The position numbers were made by a program, and so were the translations under genes. Source: Exiguobacterium sibiricum 7-3 (lineage in GTDB: Bacteria; Bacillota; Bacilli; Exiguobacteriales; Exiguobacteriaceae). Taken from it: a stretch of 64,000 bases of DNA. Positions 26,772-36,876 of the stretch are shown here, piece by piece. Under the pieces are notes generated by a model that saw nothing but the letters and a program-made list of their open reading frames with translations, did no database searches and was not told the DNA's origin. Where the stretch lies: contig NZ_KK211190.1 of the NCBI RefSeq assembly GCF_000620865.1, positions 2,059,971 to 2,123,970 of the forward strand, read 5' to 3'. How positions within the stretch are numbered: the first letter of the stretch is position 1; each line of letters starts with the position of its first letter.

Positions 26772-28055
26772 TCAATATAAAGACAGTTGATTCGGGTCGA
26801 TTGACTCGAGTGCTTGTTTGACCGTCTGCAGGAACTGACCGGCAACAAGTCCGTCGAGCACCCGGTGGTCAATCGACATACAGAGGTTGACCATGTCGCG
26901 TGCTGCGAACATGCCGTTCACCCAGACAGGACGTTTGACGATTGATTCGACCGACAAAATCGCTGCTTGCGGGAAGTTCAGAATCGGTGCTGACTGAATC
27001 GATCCAAATGATCCGGTATTGTTGACCGTAAACGTTCCGCCCTGCATCTCACTTGACGACAGTCGTCCGGCTTGCGCCCGTTTGCCGAAATCATCAATTG
27101 CCCGGGCCAGTCCTTTAATGCTGAGTTCATCCGCATTTTTGACGACCGGTACGAACAAGGCTTCTTGCGTCGCGACCGCGAGGGACAAGTTGATTGCTTT
27201 TTTCTGGATGATCTTGTCGCCCGCCCACGTCGAATTCATGATTGGATGTTTCTTTAATCCTTCAACGGTTGCTTTCATGAAGAACGGAAGGAATGTCAAT
27301 TTGACCCCTTCTTGTTTAAAGAATGCATCTTTATGACGATTCCGGGCTTCGACCAGGTTCGTCACGTCGACTTCAATCATTAACCAGGCATGCGGTGCTT
27401 CCTGTTTCGAGCGGACCATGTTCGTTGCGATTGCTTGGCGGACACCGGCCGTCGGAATTTCGATGTCTCCGGCTTCCGTCGTGCTTGCTGTCAGTTTGGC
27501 TGCTTGCGGACGTTCCGGTTGCGATGATTCCCGTTGCTCGGCTGGTTTTGCTGCTGGAACCGATTCAATCGTCGGTGCTTCGACCGTATCCGGTTGTGCG
27601 ATTTGTCCGGTTTCGATGATTTTGAGAAGGTCTTTCCGGGTAATCCGACCACCGGCCCCCGTTCCCAAGACCTGCTCCAAATCAATGCCGTGCTCGGCAG
27701 ACAATTTAAGAACGGCCGGTGAATAACGTTTCTTCATCGATTGATCACTTGAGACCGGTATTTCTGCGACCGCCGGAACGGCTTCTTCCGTTGCTGCGAC
27801 TTCTGTCGATCCGCCGCTGACCTGCAAGGTCACGATCGCTTCCCCGACTTGCAACGTGTCCCCTTCTTCTGCTAACAGTTTATCAATGACACCGTCGAAG
27901 GACGACGGGACTTCCGCTGTCACTTTATCGGTGATGACTTCCGCAATCGGATCATATTTTTTGACCGTATCACCCGGTTTGACGAGCCAGAGGGAAATCG
28001 TCCCTTCCGTTACACTCTCACCAAGTTGTGGCATCGTTAATGTTTCGGTTTTCAT
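26772..28055 (-). CDS. bkdB: Branched-chain 2-oxo acid dehydrogenase E2 (dihydrolipoyl acyltransferase)
   Basis: The 427-residue core of the BKD complex. An N-terminal lipoyl domain (about 1-80) carries the lipoyl lysine in EVITDKVTAEV, then comes an E1/E3-binding domain (about 115-155, YSPAVLKLSAEHGIDL and GTGAGGRITRKDL), Ala/Pro/Glu linkers, and a catalytic domain with the active His in SIDHRVLDG. It transfers branched acyl groups to CoA. ATG at 28055 follows AAGGGGGAAA; the longer ORF upstream is not used. It is last in the operon. Confidence 0.94.
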   Translation of the reverse strand: MKTETLTMPQLGESVTEGTISLWLVKPGDTVKKYDPIAEVITDKVTAEVPSSFDGVIDKLLAEEGDTLQVGEAIVTLQVSGGSTEVAATEEAVPAVAEIPVSSDQSMKKRYSPAVLKLSAEHGIDLEQVLGTGAGGRITRKDLLKIIETGQIAQPDTVEAPTIESVPAAKPAEQRESSQPERPQAAKLTASTTEAGDIEIPTAGVRQAIATNMVRSKQEAPHAWLMIEVDVTNLVEARNRHKDAFFKQEGVKLTFLPFFMKATVEGLKKHPIMNSTWAGDKIIQKKAINLSLAVATQEALFVPVVKNADELSIKGLARAIDDFGKRAQAGRLSSSEMQGGTFTVNNTGSFGSIQSAPILNFPQAAILSVESIVKRPVWVNGMFAARDMVNLCMSIDHRVLDGLVAGQFLQTVKQALESIDPNQLSLY

Positions 28056-28068
28056 TGACGTTTCCCCC

Positions 28069-29052
28069 TTAGTACGCGTGTAGCGTCCGGATTTTATCTT
28101 CGATTTTTTCGCTCGAGACGTTAAAGAATTTTTCCATCGTCGGCGCGTATGGCATCGCCGGGACATCCGGACCGCACAGACGCTCGATTGGCGCATCGAG
28201 ATCAAACAGTGCTTCTTCCGCAATGATCGCCGACACTTCACTCATGACGCTGCCTTCTTTGTTGTCCTCTGTCACGAGCAAGACTTTACCGGTTTTTCGG
28301 GCTGCCTCGACGACCGCTTCCCGGTCAATCGGATAAACCGTCCGTAAATCAAGAATATGAACATCGATGCCGTCTTTCTCAAGACGTGCTGCTGCTTCAA
28401 GGGCGAACTGGACACAAAGACCGTACGTGATGACCGTTAAATCTTCACCTTCCCGTTTGACATCGGCTTTACCGATTTCAACAGTATAGTCTCCTTCCGG
28501 CACTTCGCCTTTGAGCAGACGGTAGCCGCGTTTATGTTCAAAGAACAGTACCGGATCGTTGGAACGGATGGCTGCTTTCAGCAAACCTTTAGCATCATAT
28601 GGATTAGACGGAATGACGATTTTTAAGCCCGGCGTCGAATTGAACATCGCTTCGACGGATTGGGAATGATAAAGGGCGCCGTGAATCCCTCCGCCGAACG
28701 GTGCGCGAATGACGATCGGGCATGACCAGTCATTGTTCGAACGGTAACGGATTTTTGCCGCTTCACTGACGATCTGGTTGACGGCCGGCATGATGAAATC
28801 CGCAAACTGCATTTCAGCAATCGGACGCATCCCGTACATCGCAGCACCGATTCCGACTCCGGCAATCGCACTCTCAGCGAGTGGCGCGTCGATGACACGT
28901 TCTTCCCCGAACTGCTCCAGTAATCCTTGTGTCGCGCGGAAAACACCGCCGCGGACGCCGACGTCTTCTCCGAGGACGAAGACGGATTCATCACGTTCCA
29001 TCTCTTCTTTGATGGCACTGTTAATGGCTTCGATTAAACTTAATGTCGTCAT
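28069..29052 (-). CDS. bkdAB: Branched-chain 2-oxo acid dehydrogenase E1, beta subunit
   Basis: The 327-residue beta subunit of the TPP-dependent E1 component. It begins with the conserved LSLIEAINSAIKEEME and GEDVGVRGGVF and has ESAIAGVGIGAAMYG, PIVIRAPFGGGIHGALYHSQS and HKRGYRL. With BkdAA it decarboxylates the keto-acids of Val, Leu and Ile. Its start overlaps the bkdAA stop by four bases, as expected for subunits made in equal amounts. Bkd rather than pyruvate identity rests on the operon. Confidence 0.94.
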   Translation of the reverse strand: MTTLSLIEAINSAIKEEMERDESVFVLGEDVGVRGGVFRATQGLLEQFGEERVIDAPLAESAIAGVGIGAAMYGMRPIAEMQFADFIMPAVNQIVSEAAKIRYRSNNDWSCPIVIRAPFGGGIHGALYHSQSVEAMFNSTPGLKIVIPSNPYDAKGLLKAAIRSNDPVLFFEHKRGYRLLKGEVPEGDYTVEIGKADVKREGEDLTVITYGLCVQFALEAAARLEKDGIDVHILDLRTVYPIDREAVVEAARKTGKVLLVTEDNKEGSVMSEVSAIIAEEALFDLDAPIERLCGPDVPAMPYAPTMEKFFNVSSEKIEDKIRTLHAY

Positions 29053-30062
29053 TTCGTTTCCCCCTCATCGTACACGTAACGGAGTGCATTTTCCGGTGCA
29101 TCGTAAGCTGCCGCTTCCGCGTACGCCGTCGCTTCATCGACTTCTTGTTCAAGTTTCGCTTCGATGTCTTGTGCCGTTTCTTCCGTCAAGACACCCATTT
29201 GAATCAATTTTTCACGGAACAGTTTGACCCCGTCACGTGTTTTCAGTTCAGCCAGTTCTTCGGCTGAACGGTAGGATTTATCATCATCATCGGACGAATG
29301 CGGTACGAGACGTTCGACTTCAACTTCAATCAACGTCGGACCGTCACCGCGCAGACCGCGCTCACGTGCTTCTTTGACCGCTTTGTAGACAGCAAGCGGA
29401 TCAATCCCGTCAATCGTCACACCAGGCATCCCGTATCCGATCGCCCGGTCGGCAACGTGTTTCGCCGATAATTGTTTCGAGAGTGGTGTCGAAATCGCAT
29501 ATTTATTATTTTCACAGAACAGAATGACCGGTAATTTGTGGATGCCGGCAAAGTTTGCTCCTTCATGGAAGTCCCCTTGGTTCGATGACCCTTCACCGAA
29601 CGAAACGTAGGCGACAAGCGGTTCCCGACGCATCTTCGCAGCAAGGGCAATCCCGACGGCATGCGGGACTTGCGTCGTCACCGGGCTAGATCCCGTCACG
29701 ATGTTGAGGGCACGCGAACCGTAATGACCCGGCATTTGGCGTCCGCCTGAGTTCGGATCTTCTGCTTTTGCGAAAGCGGACAACATGATGTCACGTGACG
29801 TCTGTCCAAAATGCAACACGACGCCCAAATCGCGGTAGTACGGCAAGATATAGTCCGTCCCTTTTTCAAGCGCGTAAGCGGCACCGACTTGGGCCGCTTC
29901 CTGCCCTTGACAGGAGACGAGGAACGGGATTTTTCCAGCCCGGTTCAATTTCCACATCCGTTCGTCAATCTTGCGTGCCCGGACCATCGTTTCGAACATT
30001 TGAATCGCATCTTGCTCCGTCAAACCCAGTTCGACGAGTTCTTTGAATTCTATTTTTTCCAT
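29049..30062 (-). CDS. bkdAA: Branched-chain 2-oxo acid dehydrogenase E1, alpha subunit
   Basis: A 337-residue TPP-binding subunit. TPP/Mg motif: GEGSSNQGDFHEG through NNKYAIS. The conserved phosphorylation-loop-like RLVPHSSDDDDKSYR and an N-terminal MFETMVRARKIDERMWKL are also seen. I chose the ATG at 30062 behind AAGGAGGAA. Its 5' end lies 13 bases past the lpdV stop in the same transcript. Confidence 0.94.
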   Translation of the reverse strand: MEKIEFKELVELGLTEQDAIQMFETMVRARKIDERMWKLNRAGKIPFLVSCQGQEAAQVGAAYALEKGTDYILPYYRDLGVVLHFGQTSRDIMLSAFAKAEDPNSGGRQMPGHYGSRALNIVTGSSPVTTQVPHAVGIALAAKMRREPLVAYVSFGEGSSNQGDFHEGANFAGIHKLPVILFCENNKYAISTPLSKQLSAKHVADRAIGYGMPGVTIDGIDPLAVYKAVKEARERGLRGDGPTLIEVEVERLVPHSSDDDDKSYRSAEELAELKTRDGVKLFREKLIQMGVLTEETAQDIEAKLEQEVDEATAYAEAAAYDAPENALRYVYDEGETK

Positions 30063-30075
30063 CTGTTTTTCCTCC

Positions 30076-31497
30076 TTAGGCATGAACCGCTAATCCGTCA
30101 ACTGCGAGTGCTGCCTCACCGAATGCTTCCGAAAGCGCCGGGTGTGGGTGGACGAGTTGTCCGACTTCCCATGCCGTCGCATTCAAAACAAGTGCAAGAC
30201 CGCCTTCACTGATTAATTCAGTTGCTTTTGGTCCAACGATATGGACGCCGACCAAATCATCCGTTTTCGCATCGGAAACGAGTTTAATGAATCCTGCCGC
30301 TTCCCCTTCAATCCGTGCTTTTCCGAGACCGTTAAACGAGAACATCCCCGTTTTGACGTCCAGTCCCGCTGCGACAGCCTCAGCTTCCGTCAAGCCGACC
30401 GAGGCTGCTTCCGGCACACTGTAAATACAACGTGGAACAAACGCATAGTTCAGTGGTGTCGTCGAACCGTTGACAATCGTCTCGACCGCTTTTGCACCTT
30501 CTGCCGATGCGACGTGCGCGAGTTGCAGGCGTCCGATGACATCACCAATCGCGAAGATGTGATTATCCTTCGTCCGGAACTCGTCATCCACCTGGATGAA
30601 TCCGTTTTCGACGATGATATTCGTATTTTCAAGCCCGATGCCTTCAACATTCGCCATCCGACCGATCGCGACTAACAACTTCTCTGCCGCAAGCGTCGTC
30701 TTGTCCCCATTACGGTCGACATCAATCGTCACGCCGGACTCGGTTAACTGGAAGCTGTCGCTTTGTGCTGCTGCACTCGTCATAATCTTGACACCGCGCT
30801 TTTTGAGCTGACGGGCCACTTCCCGGCTGACAGCTTGATCTTCCGTCGGTAAAATTCGATCGCTGAATTCGACGACCGTGACCTCGACATCAAAGTCCGT
30901 CAACATCGACGCCCATTCAATCCCGATGACACCGCCGCCGATGATGACAATTGATTTTGGTAAGGCATTCATGTCGAGTGCCTCATCTGAACTGAGCACA
31001 TACTCGGAATCAAATGCCAGACCATTCAACGGACGTGGGCGTGAACCTGTCGCGACAATCAGTTGGCGCGGTAAGATCAACTCGCCGTCGCCTTCTTCCG
31101 GCTCCACGCTGATCGTTCCCGGCATCGGTGAAAAGATGCTTGGTCCAAGAATCGAACCACGGCCATGAAAGACTTCGATTTTTCCTTTTTTCATCAGATG
31201 CTGTATGCCTGATTCGAGACCGTCAATAATCTCTTGTTTCCGTTGTTTGACCTGTTCGAATCGCAAAAACGATTCCGGTACGTCGACGCCATATGTAGCG
31301 GCGTGTTTAACTGTCTGATAAACGGCTGCCGACTTTAAAAATGCTTTGGACGGGATACATCCACGATGCAGACAGGTTCCCCCGAGTTTCCCTTGTTCTA
31401 CGATTGCTACCGTTTTCCCGGCTTGTGCAGCGCGAATCGCTGCGACATACCCACCGGGTCCACCACCTAGGACAACGACGTCGAATTCTCTAGCCAT
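30076..31497 (-). CDS. lpdV: Dihydrolipoamide dehydrogenase (E3) of the BKD complex
   Basis: A 473-residue FAD enzyme that reoxidises the lipoyl arm of E2 using NAD. FAD motif [14 protein letters not shown], redox disulfide [16 protein letters not shown] motif [25 protein letters not shown], and the C-terminal catalytic [13 protein letters not shown] are all present. ATG follows GGAGGCG. The start codon lies 31 bases inside the buk gene, an overlap large enough to suggest translational coupling. Confidence 0.95.
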   Translation of the reverse strand: MAREFDVVVLGGGPGGYVAAIRAAQAGKTVAIVEQGKLGGTCLHRGCIPSKAFLKSAAVYQTVKHAATYGVDVPESFLRFEQVKQRKQEIIDGLESGIQHLMKKGKIEVFHGRGSILGPSIFSPMPGTISVEPEEGDGELILPRQLIVATGSRPRPLNGLAFDSEYVLSSDEALDMNALPKSIVIIGGGVIGIEWASMLTDFDVEVTVVEFSDRILPTEDQAVSREVARQLKKRGVKIMTSAAAQSDSFQLTESGVTIDVDRNGDKTTLAAEKLLVAIGRMANVEGIGLENTNIIVENGFIQVDDEFRTKDNHIFAIGDVIGRLQLAHVASAEGAKAVETIVNGSTTPLNYAFVPRCIYSVPEAASVGLTEAEAVAAGLDVKTGMFSFNGLGKARIEGEAAGFIKLVSDAKTDDLVGVHIVGPKATELISEGGLALVLNATAWEVGQLVHPHPALSEAFGEAALAVDGLAVHA

Positions 31498-32570
31498 GTT
31501 AGTTCGCCTCCATATTCCTTCGCTTGTTCCTCTTGACGCAGTACACGTAACACGCCTTCTGCGAGCGCACGTAACTCATCTTCACCCGGTATCCGGATGA
31601 CAGATCCGATATGTGCAATCCGTTCTTCAATCGCTTTTGTCAATCGGTCACTGTATGCGAGTCCGCCCGTTAAGATGACAGCATCGACTTGACCATATAA
31701 AACAGCACTTTGGGCTGCGATTTCCTTTGCAACTCGGTATGCCATCGCCTCATAGAGTAGAGCGGCTTTTTCATCTCCATCGTCAATCCGACGTTCGATT
31801 TCAATCGCATCATACGTGCCTAAGTGCGCGACAAGTCCGCCTGACCCAACGACCAGACGCTTCATTTCCTCGAGTTTATACTTGGTACTATAACATAGTT
31901 CTACTAGTTGACCAACAGGCAAGGACCCGCTTCGTTCCGGTGAAAAAGCACCTTCTCCGTCCAGTCCATTGTTGACATCGATCACACGTCCATTCAGATG
32001 GGCACCAACTGTAATTCCACCACCCATATGGGCAACAATCAACCGCAATTGCTCGTACGGTGTCCCAATCTCTTTCGCATACCGCTTCGCCACTGCCTTT
32101 TGATTTAAGGCATGGAAAATACTTTTCCGTTCGAGTTCAGGTAAGCCTGTAAGGCGGGCAATTGGCTCCAGTTCATCCACAACGACCGGGTCAACGATGA
32201 ATGCCGGAATCGAAAGCGTCTGACCAATCTCGTCCGCAAGCAGCCCTCCAAGGTTCGAGGCATGAACCCCAAACGTTCCGTTCAACAAATCCTCACGCAT
32301 TTCTTGATTGACCCGGTACGTCCCGCTAACGAGAGGACGAAGCAGACCACCACGACCAACGATAGCCGTAAGCGCTTTCAATTCAATCTGTTCTTGTGCC
32401 AATACATCAAGGACGACTTGGCGTCTGATGGTCAGCTGATCTGAAAGCGGTCCTCCGACCGCTTCAGCTGAATGGCGCAACGTTTTCGTAAACACTTGCT
32501 CTGTTCCATCAAAGATTCCGATTTTCGTTGAGGTTGAACCCGGATTGATGGTTAAAATACGTTCGCTCAT
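31467..32570 (-). CDS. buk: Butyrate kinase (branched-chain fatty acid kinase)
   Basis: Makes ATP and a short or branched-chain acid from the acyl phosphate. The 367-residue ASKHA-fold kinase has the phosphate-1 loop [23 protein letters not shown], the [15 protein letters not shown] block and [10 protein letters not shown]. With Ptb it provides substrate-level phosphorylation from the BKD product. It follows bcd by 17 bases and overlaps lpdV. Confidence 0.94.
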   Translation of the reverse strand: MSERILTINPGSTSTKIGIFDGTEQVFTKTLRHSAEAVGGPLSDQLTIRRQVVLDVLAQEQIELKALTAIVGRGGLLRPLVSGTYRVNQEMREDLLNGTFGVHASNLGGLLADEIGQTLSIPAFIVDPVVVDELEPIARLTGLPELERKSIFHALNQKAVAKRYAKEIGTPYEQLRLIVAHMGGGITVGAHLNGRVIDVNNGLDGEGAFSPERSGSLPVGQLVELCYSTKYKLEEMKRLVVGSGGLVAHLGTYDAIEIERRIDDGDEKAALLYEAMAYRVAKEIAAQSAVLYGQVDAVILTGGLAYSDRLTKAIEERIAHIGSVIRIPGEDELRALAEGVLRVLRQEEQAKEYGGELTWLENSTSLS

Positions 32571-32587
32571 TAAAATCCTCCTCTGAT

Positions 32588-33712
32588 TTAACCGCGTGAT
32601 CCCAGAATGTTTTTATCGCGACGTAAAAACTGGCTGCGGGCACTGCCCATCGTCGCAATCCGTTCTTCCGCCATCTTTTCAGCCGCCCGATAAGTCGGCA
32701 GATGATCACGTTTTGCGATTTCGATGACTTTTGCTACCGCATCATAGACAAGTTCCACTTTTTTCATTGCCCGCTCGCGGTTGTATCCGTCGAGTTCGTC
32801 CGCCACATTGATGACACCACCTGCGTTGATGACGAAGTCTGGTGTATAGAGAATACCGCGTTCTTGGAGCATGTCCCCATGACGGTCTTCTTTCAATTGG
32901 TTGTTTGCGGCACCGGCAATGATTTTGACTTTCAGTTGTGGAATCGTCTCATCATTCAATGTCGCACCCAGGGCACACGGCGCAAAGATATCAGCATCGA
33001 CACTGTAAATTTCATCTGGTCCGACGACTAAAGCACCAAACGCTTCTTCCGCGCGGCGTAACGCATCTTGATTGATGTCCGTGACAATCAATTTTGCACC
33101 TTCTTCGTGCAGATGACGGCATAAGTTAAAAGCAACGTTACCAACGCCTTGAATCGCAACTGTTTTTCCACCGAGTGAATCTGTACCGTATACTTCTTTG
33201 GCTGCTGCTTTCATCCCGCGGTAAACACCGTATGCCGTGACAGGTGAGGGATTACCACTTGATCCGAATGCCGGGCTCACGCCTGTTACGAAGTCCGTTT
33301 CCATATGGATGTAATCCATATCGGCTACTGTCGTATTGACGTCTTCCGCTGTGATATAACGTCCGTTTAACGACTGTACGTAACGACCGAATGCCCGGAA
33401 CAAAGCTTCTGATTTTTGAGTCTTCGCATCACCGATGATGACGGCTTTCCCGCCACCGAGATTAAGACCGGCTGCCGCATTTTTATACGTCATGCCTTTT
33501 GCCAATCGTAAAGCATCAATCAATGCTTCCTCATCCGACGCATAGTTCCACATCCGGAGTCCGCCGAGTGCCGGTCCAAGTGTCGTATCATGAATCGCGA
33601 TGATGGCTTTTAACCCTGAGACTTTATCGTGACAAAAAACGACCTGTTCGTAATCTTCCATTGCCATTGTTTCAAAAATACTGAATCGTGCTTCTACGTT
33701 TGTTTCGACCAT
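32588..33712 (-). CDS. bcd: Leucine/branched-chain amino acid dehydrogenase
   Basis: Oxidatively deaminates Leu, Val and Ile to keto-acids with NAD. 374 residues, the Glu/Leu/Phe/Val dehydrogenase family, with the catalytic Lys in [22 protein letters not shown], the nucleotide-binding [17 protein letters not shown] and a C-terminal [14 protein letters not shown] region. ATG at 33712 follows AAGGGGGAATT. It is second in the operon. Confidence 0.95.
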   Translation of the reverse strand: MVETNVEARFSIFETMAMEDYEQVVFCHDKVSGLKAIIAIHDTTLGPALGGLRMWNYASDEEALIDALRLAKGMTYKNAAAGLNLGGGKAVIIGDAKTQKSEALFRAFGRYVQSLNGRYITAEDVNTTVADMDYIHMETDFVTGVSPAFGSSGNPSPVTAYGVYRGMKAAAKEVYGTDSLGGKTVAIQGVGNVAFNLCRHLHEEGAKLIVTDINQDALRRAEEAFGALVVGPDEIYSVDADIFAPCALGATLNDETIPQLKVKIIAGAANNQLKEDRHGDMLQERGILYTPDFVINAGGVINVADELDGYNRERAMKKVELVYDAVAKVIEIAKRDHLPTYRAAEKMAEERIATMGSARSQFLRRDKNILGSRG

Positions 33713-33725
33713 TGTTAATTCCCCC

Positions 33726-34646
33726 TTAGATTGTTTGTTTAACTTTTTTTGTAGGTTGCGCATTAAGTAGAGCAAAGGCTAATGAATACAGTTTCGCTTC
33801 TGCCGTATCGGCTCGACTCGTCAAGACGACGGGAGCCTTCGCCCCCACCAAAATGGCAGCGACCGATGCCTGTGCAAAATACATCAATGATTTATAAATC
33901 ACATTCCCGACTTCAATCTGAGGAACGACGAGAAGATCCGCTGCCCCCGCAACGTCCCCTGTCAGCCCCTTTTGCTTCGCCGCTTCTAAATTGACAGCAT
34001 TATCGAGCGCGAGTGGACCATCAACAAGGCAATCCTTGATCTGTCCACGCCGATTCATTTGAGTCAGTAAGGCAGCATCAATCGTTGCCTGCATCGTCGG
34101 ATTAACGACTTCGACAGCCGCTAGCACTGCGACTTTCGGCAAAGAGTATCCGACTGCCCGAAGTGCGGTCACTCCGTTTTCAATGATGTGAACTTTATCC
34201 TCCAGTGTCGGTGCGATATGAATCGCAGCATCCGTCAATCCGATGGCAGTCTCCCGTCCCGGTACTTCAAACAACGCGACATGAGACAACACATTTCCTG
34301 ACCGTAAACCTGTTTCCTTATTTAAAACAGCTTTCATGAACGTTGCTGTCGGAACAAGTCCCTTCATCAAGACATCCGCATCCCCTTTGCGGACAGCATA
34401 AGCGGCACGCTCGGCTGCTTCTTGTGCCGTGGCTGTATGCGTGATGACGAATTGTGACTCCCTCAGCTGTCGGTCATGAATCATTTTTTGAATGCGTGTC
34501 GCATCCCCAAACAAATGAAAACGGGCTAAATTGTTCTCAATTGCCAGCGACACGGCATCCATTACTTCTTCATCATCTGCTGACGCAATCGCAACGACTG
34601 CATCTTCAAGACCTGCTGCTTGCTGAACCATCTGTTCAAACCTCAA
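33726..34646 (-). CDS. ptb: Phosphate butyryltransferase
   Basis: Exchanges CoA for phosphate on butyryl- or branched acyl-CoA. 306 residues of the PTA/PTB family, with [47 protein letters not shown] and a C-terminal VVLTSRAD. The start is TTG at 34646, about 9 bases after AAGGGGGG. As first gene of the operon it lies directly below the sigma-54 promoter, the same order as in B. subtilis. Confidence 0.93.
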   Translation of the reverse strand: MRFEQMVQQAAGLEDAVVAIASADDEEVMDAVSLAIENNLARFHLFGDATRIQKMIHDRQLRESQFVITHTATAQEAAERAAYAVRKGDADVLMKGLVPTATFMKAVLNKETGLRSGNVLSHVALFEVPGRETAIGLTDAAIHIAPTLEDKVHIIENGVTALRAVGYSLPKVAVLAAVEVVNPTMQATIDAALLTQMNRRGQIKDCLVDGPLALDNAVNLEAAKQKGLTGDVAGAADLLVVPQIEVGNVIYKSLMYFAQASVAAILVGAKAPVVLTSRADTAEAKLYSLAFALLNAQPTKKVKQTI

Positions 34647-34683
34647 GCCATTTCCCCCCTTACCTGTCGTTCTCTTTATTTAA

Positions 34684-34700
34684 TAGCAATTTTCATGCCA
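34684..34700 (-). promoter_or_regulatory. Sigma-54 (-24/-12) promoter of the bkd operon
   Basis: The minus strand reads TGGCATGAAAATTGCTA. It keeps the GG and GC pairs 10 bases apart and differs from the TGGCAC-N5-TTGCW consensus only at the sixth base. It lies 38 bases before ptb and below an enhancer-binding protein gene, as for SigL-dependent bkd in Bacillus. No rpoN/sigL gene is in the window. Confidence 0.88.
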
Positions 34701-34740
34701 GTTCTAAAACGACGCTATACCAACATCTACTTTTTTATTT

Positions 34741-34789
34741 TTGCATGGAATTGCATTTTTTTGCAATATATTGCACGCAAAAAGTTGCA
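34741..34789 (-). promoter_or_regulatory. Upstream activating array for BkdR
   Basis: TTGCA occurs at 34741, 34751, 34761 and 34771, exactly 10 bases apart, and again at 34785. These make two dyads, TGCATGGAATTGCA (34742-34755) and a perfect TGCAATATATTGCA (34762-34775). The array sits 41-105 bases upstream of the -24/-12 element, the usual place for an enhancer, and abuts the bkdR stop codon. Confidence 0.7.
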
Positions 34790-34791
34790 AA

Positions 34792-36447
34792 CTAACATTG
34801 GATGTTAAACCGCTCCACCTTGTAATAGAGGGCTCGTAAAGAAATCCCTAATTGTTTGGCCGCTTCAGTCTTGTTTCCATTCACGACATCAAGGGCTTCC
34901 CGAATCAATTGTTCTTCCAAGTACGACATCTCATCCGAAAGGTGTTTGATTTCTTTTTTTGGACGTTCCGATCGTTTCGGTGACGTCGGGACAACCAGTT
35001 GCAGATGACCTTTTCGTAAGACCTGTTCCGTTTTATCTGTAAAAATCAAAGCACGTCCAATGACATTTTCTAATTCGCGGACGTTTCCTTTCCACGTCTG
35101 TTTTCGAATGGCGTCCAACGCGTCTTCAGAAACCCGTTCGACGGATCGTCCGTAACTTTGATTCAATTTACGCAACAGATGCGTCGAGAGCGGAGCAAGA
35201 TCGTCCGGCCGTTCACGAAGAGCCGGAATATGAATCGGTAACCGATTGATCCGATAATATAAATCTTCTCGGAACTCACCGGTAATGATTTTTTGCTCGA
35301 GATTCGCATTCGTCGCTGCAATGATTCGGACATCGACCGGGACCGCTTTCGCTCCGCCGACTCGAACGACTTCATTTTCCTGCAACACGCGTAATAATTT
35401 CGCCTGTACATCAAGCGGCAATTCACCGATCTCATCTAAAAACAATGAGCCGCCATGCGCTTCTTCGAAATATCCTCGTTTTCCGCCACGACGTGCTCCC
35501 GAGAACGCTCCTTCTTCATAACCAAATAATTCGCTTTCAAGCAGGCTCGGTGCAATCGCTGCACAATTGACCCGGACGAATTGTTCATACCGGCGATCAC
35601 TTGCAGCATGAATCGCATGGGCAAACAATTCTTTCCCGGTACCGGACTCTCCCCGGATTAAGACATTAACCGGCATTGTCGCTGCAAGCTTCGCCTGGTC
35701 CACGACAAAACGCATCGATTCGCTTTCAGCGATAATGTCATCAAATGTGTATTTCGCTTCAAGCGTCCGGATTTTTTGTTTCGCAGCCTTCAATTCTTTT
35801 GTTAATGCCTTCATTTCCGAGATATCCCGGATGACACCGACTGACCCCCGTACTTGACCATCAACGACGACAGGAGCTGCATTGACGATGATGTCCCGTC
35901 TGTCTTGACCAATTTTCATCCGGGCATCCCGGACACTTTCTCCCGTTTCCAGCACCCGTAAATGAACTGATTCCTGCATGCCGATATCAGCACTTGCCGG
36001 TTTACCGATGACGTCATCCTCTGTATAACCGGTCATTCGCGTATATGCCGGATTGATCAGCATCGTTTCACCCGCTTGATCAGCGACTGAAATCGCTTCG
36101 CTCGTACAATGAATGATTGCTTCGAGCATCCGTTCCTTTTCTGCCAGCCGTTCAAGTAACACACGAACAAATTCTCCGGGTAAAACCGCTGCGTCCGGAA
36201 AATAATGAATCAATTGTTCAAGCACACCGTGTTCTCCGGTCGCGTCGATAATAAAATCAATGGCTGTGCCCTCAAAAGCCGTCCAAGTTTTTTCAACCCG
36301 AATCTGTCCCCGTTTTGCGAGTTGAACACCAATCGCGTGTTCGTCTGAATCAACGACCCCGATAACCGTCAACAAAGGCGAACGCTGAAAAGCATGTAAT
36401 ACTTCTGTTCCACCGCGCCCCGCACCAACAATCAAGAGATGATGCAT
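34792..36447 (-). CDS. bkdR: Sigma-54-dependent activator of the bkd operon
   Basis: A 551-residue enhancer-binding protein. The N-terminus has a Rossmann-like VGAGRGGTEVL fold (about 1-95), a PAS domain follows (about 105-215), then a coiled linker, the AAA+ domain (about 230-465) with Walker A GESGTGKE, the sigma-54 contact loop as GAFSGA instead of GAFTGA, LFLDEIGELP and the R-finger region, and a Fis-type helix-turn-helix at the end (GNKTEAAKQLGISLRALYYKV). It should bind the TTGCA array just below its own gene and turn on ptb-bkdB. The sensed signal, perhaps a nucleotide or keto-acid, is not evident. Confidence 0.9.
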   Translation of the reverse strand: MHHLLIVGAGRGGTEVLHAFQRSPLLTVIGVVDSDEHAIGVQLAKRGQIRVEKTWTAFEGTAIDFIIDATGEHGVLEQLIHYFPDAAVLPGEFVRVLLERLAEKERMLEAIIHCTSEAISVADQAGETMLINPAYTRMTGYTEDDVIGKPASADIGMQESVHLRVLETGESVRDARMKIGQDRRDIIVNAAPVVVDGQVRGSVGVIRDISEMKALTKELKAAKQKIRTLEAKYTFDDIIAESESMRFVVDQAKLAATMPVNVLIRGESGTGKELFAHAIHAASDRRYEQFVRVNCAAIAPSLLESELFGYEEGAFSGARRGGKRGYFEEAHGGSLFLDEIGELPLDVQAKLLRVLQENEVVRVGGAKAVPVDVRIIAATNANLEQKIITGEFREDLYYRINRLPIHIPALRERPDDLAPLSTHLLRKLNQSYGRSVERVSEDALDAIRKQTWKGNVRELENVIGRALIFTDKTEQVLRKGHLQLVVPTSPKRSERPKKEIKHLSDEMSYLEEQLIREALDVVNGNKTEAAKQLGISLRALYYKVERFNIQC

Positions 36448-36568
36448 TCTGATTCCCCCTTTGAAACTGCTTACATCTTTATCCTACCTGTATTAAAACA
36501 GGAGGGCAAATCGAATTCGCAGTCATATGGATTTTCTGATACAATACGCTTGGAAAGGGGTCACAATC

Positions 36569-36823
36569 ATGCGAATCATCGGTTTATTATCTTTATTCAT
36601 TCCAGGTATCATCGGCGCCATTGGCATCAAGCTGATGCGGGACAGTGTTTTCCTAAAAGCTCAGTTCCCCTTCCGGTATCTAGGGGATTCTGCCTATGTA
36701 TATGTATTACAAGGGTTCACCGGCTTAGCGTTAGCCATCGGTGGGATCGGCTTCGTCGCCGGTTATGTTTTTTATCGTGATCGAAAACGAGGCAAGGTTT
36801 CCGAACGGTATCAAAAAAAATAA
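36569..36823 (+). CDS. yqzF: DUF2627 membrane protein (YqzF-like)
   Basis: An 84-residue protein with two hydrophobic segments (about 3-22 and 45-68) and a basic tail. It begins MRIIGLLSLFIPGIIGAIGI and resembles B. subtilis YqzF, which also lies divergent from bkdR. Function is unknown. The ATG at 36569 follows AAAGGGG; the ORF extends upstream without a site. Its terminator is shared with the RNA locus on the other strand. Confidence 0.75.
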   Translation: MRIIGLLSLFIPGIIGAIGIKLMRDSVFLKAQFPFRYLGDSAYVYVLQGFTGLALAIGGIGFVAGYVFYRDRKRGKVSERYQKK

Positions 36824-36830
36824 GCACACA

Positions 36831-36876
36831 AAAAGGTCCCCATCTCTTGAACTCATTTCAAGCGCGGGACCTTTTA
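36831..36876. terminator. Bidirectional terminator after yqzF and the putative RNA
   Basis: AAAAGGTCCC pairs with GGGACCTTTT, with an inner CTTGAA/TTCAAG stem. T tracts are on both sides, so it can end yqzF on the plus strand and the long minus-strand transcript. Confidence 0.85.

Noticed and set aside
28056-28241. N-terminal extension of BkdB from 28241
   Set aside because: It is an out-of-frame reading of the bkdAB 3' end with no similarity to E2 and no ribosome site.
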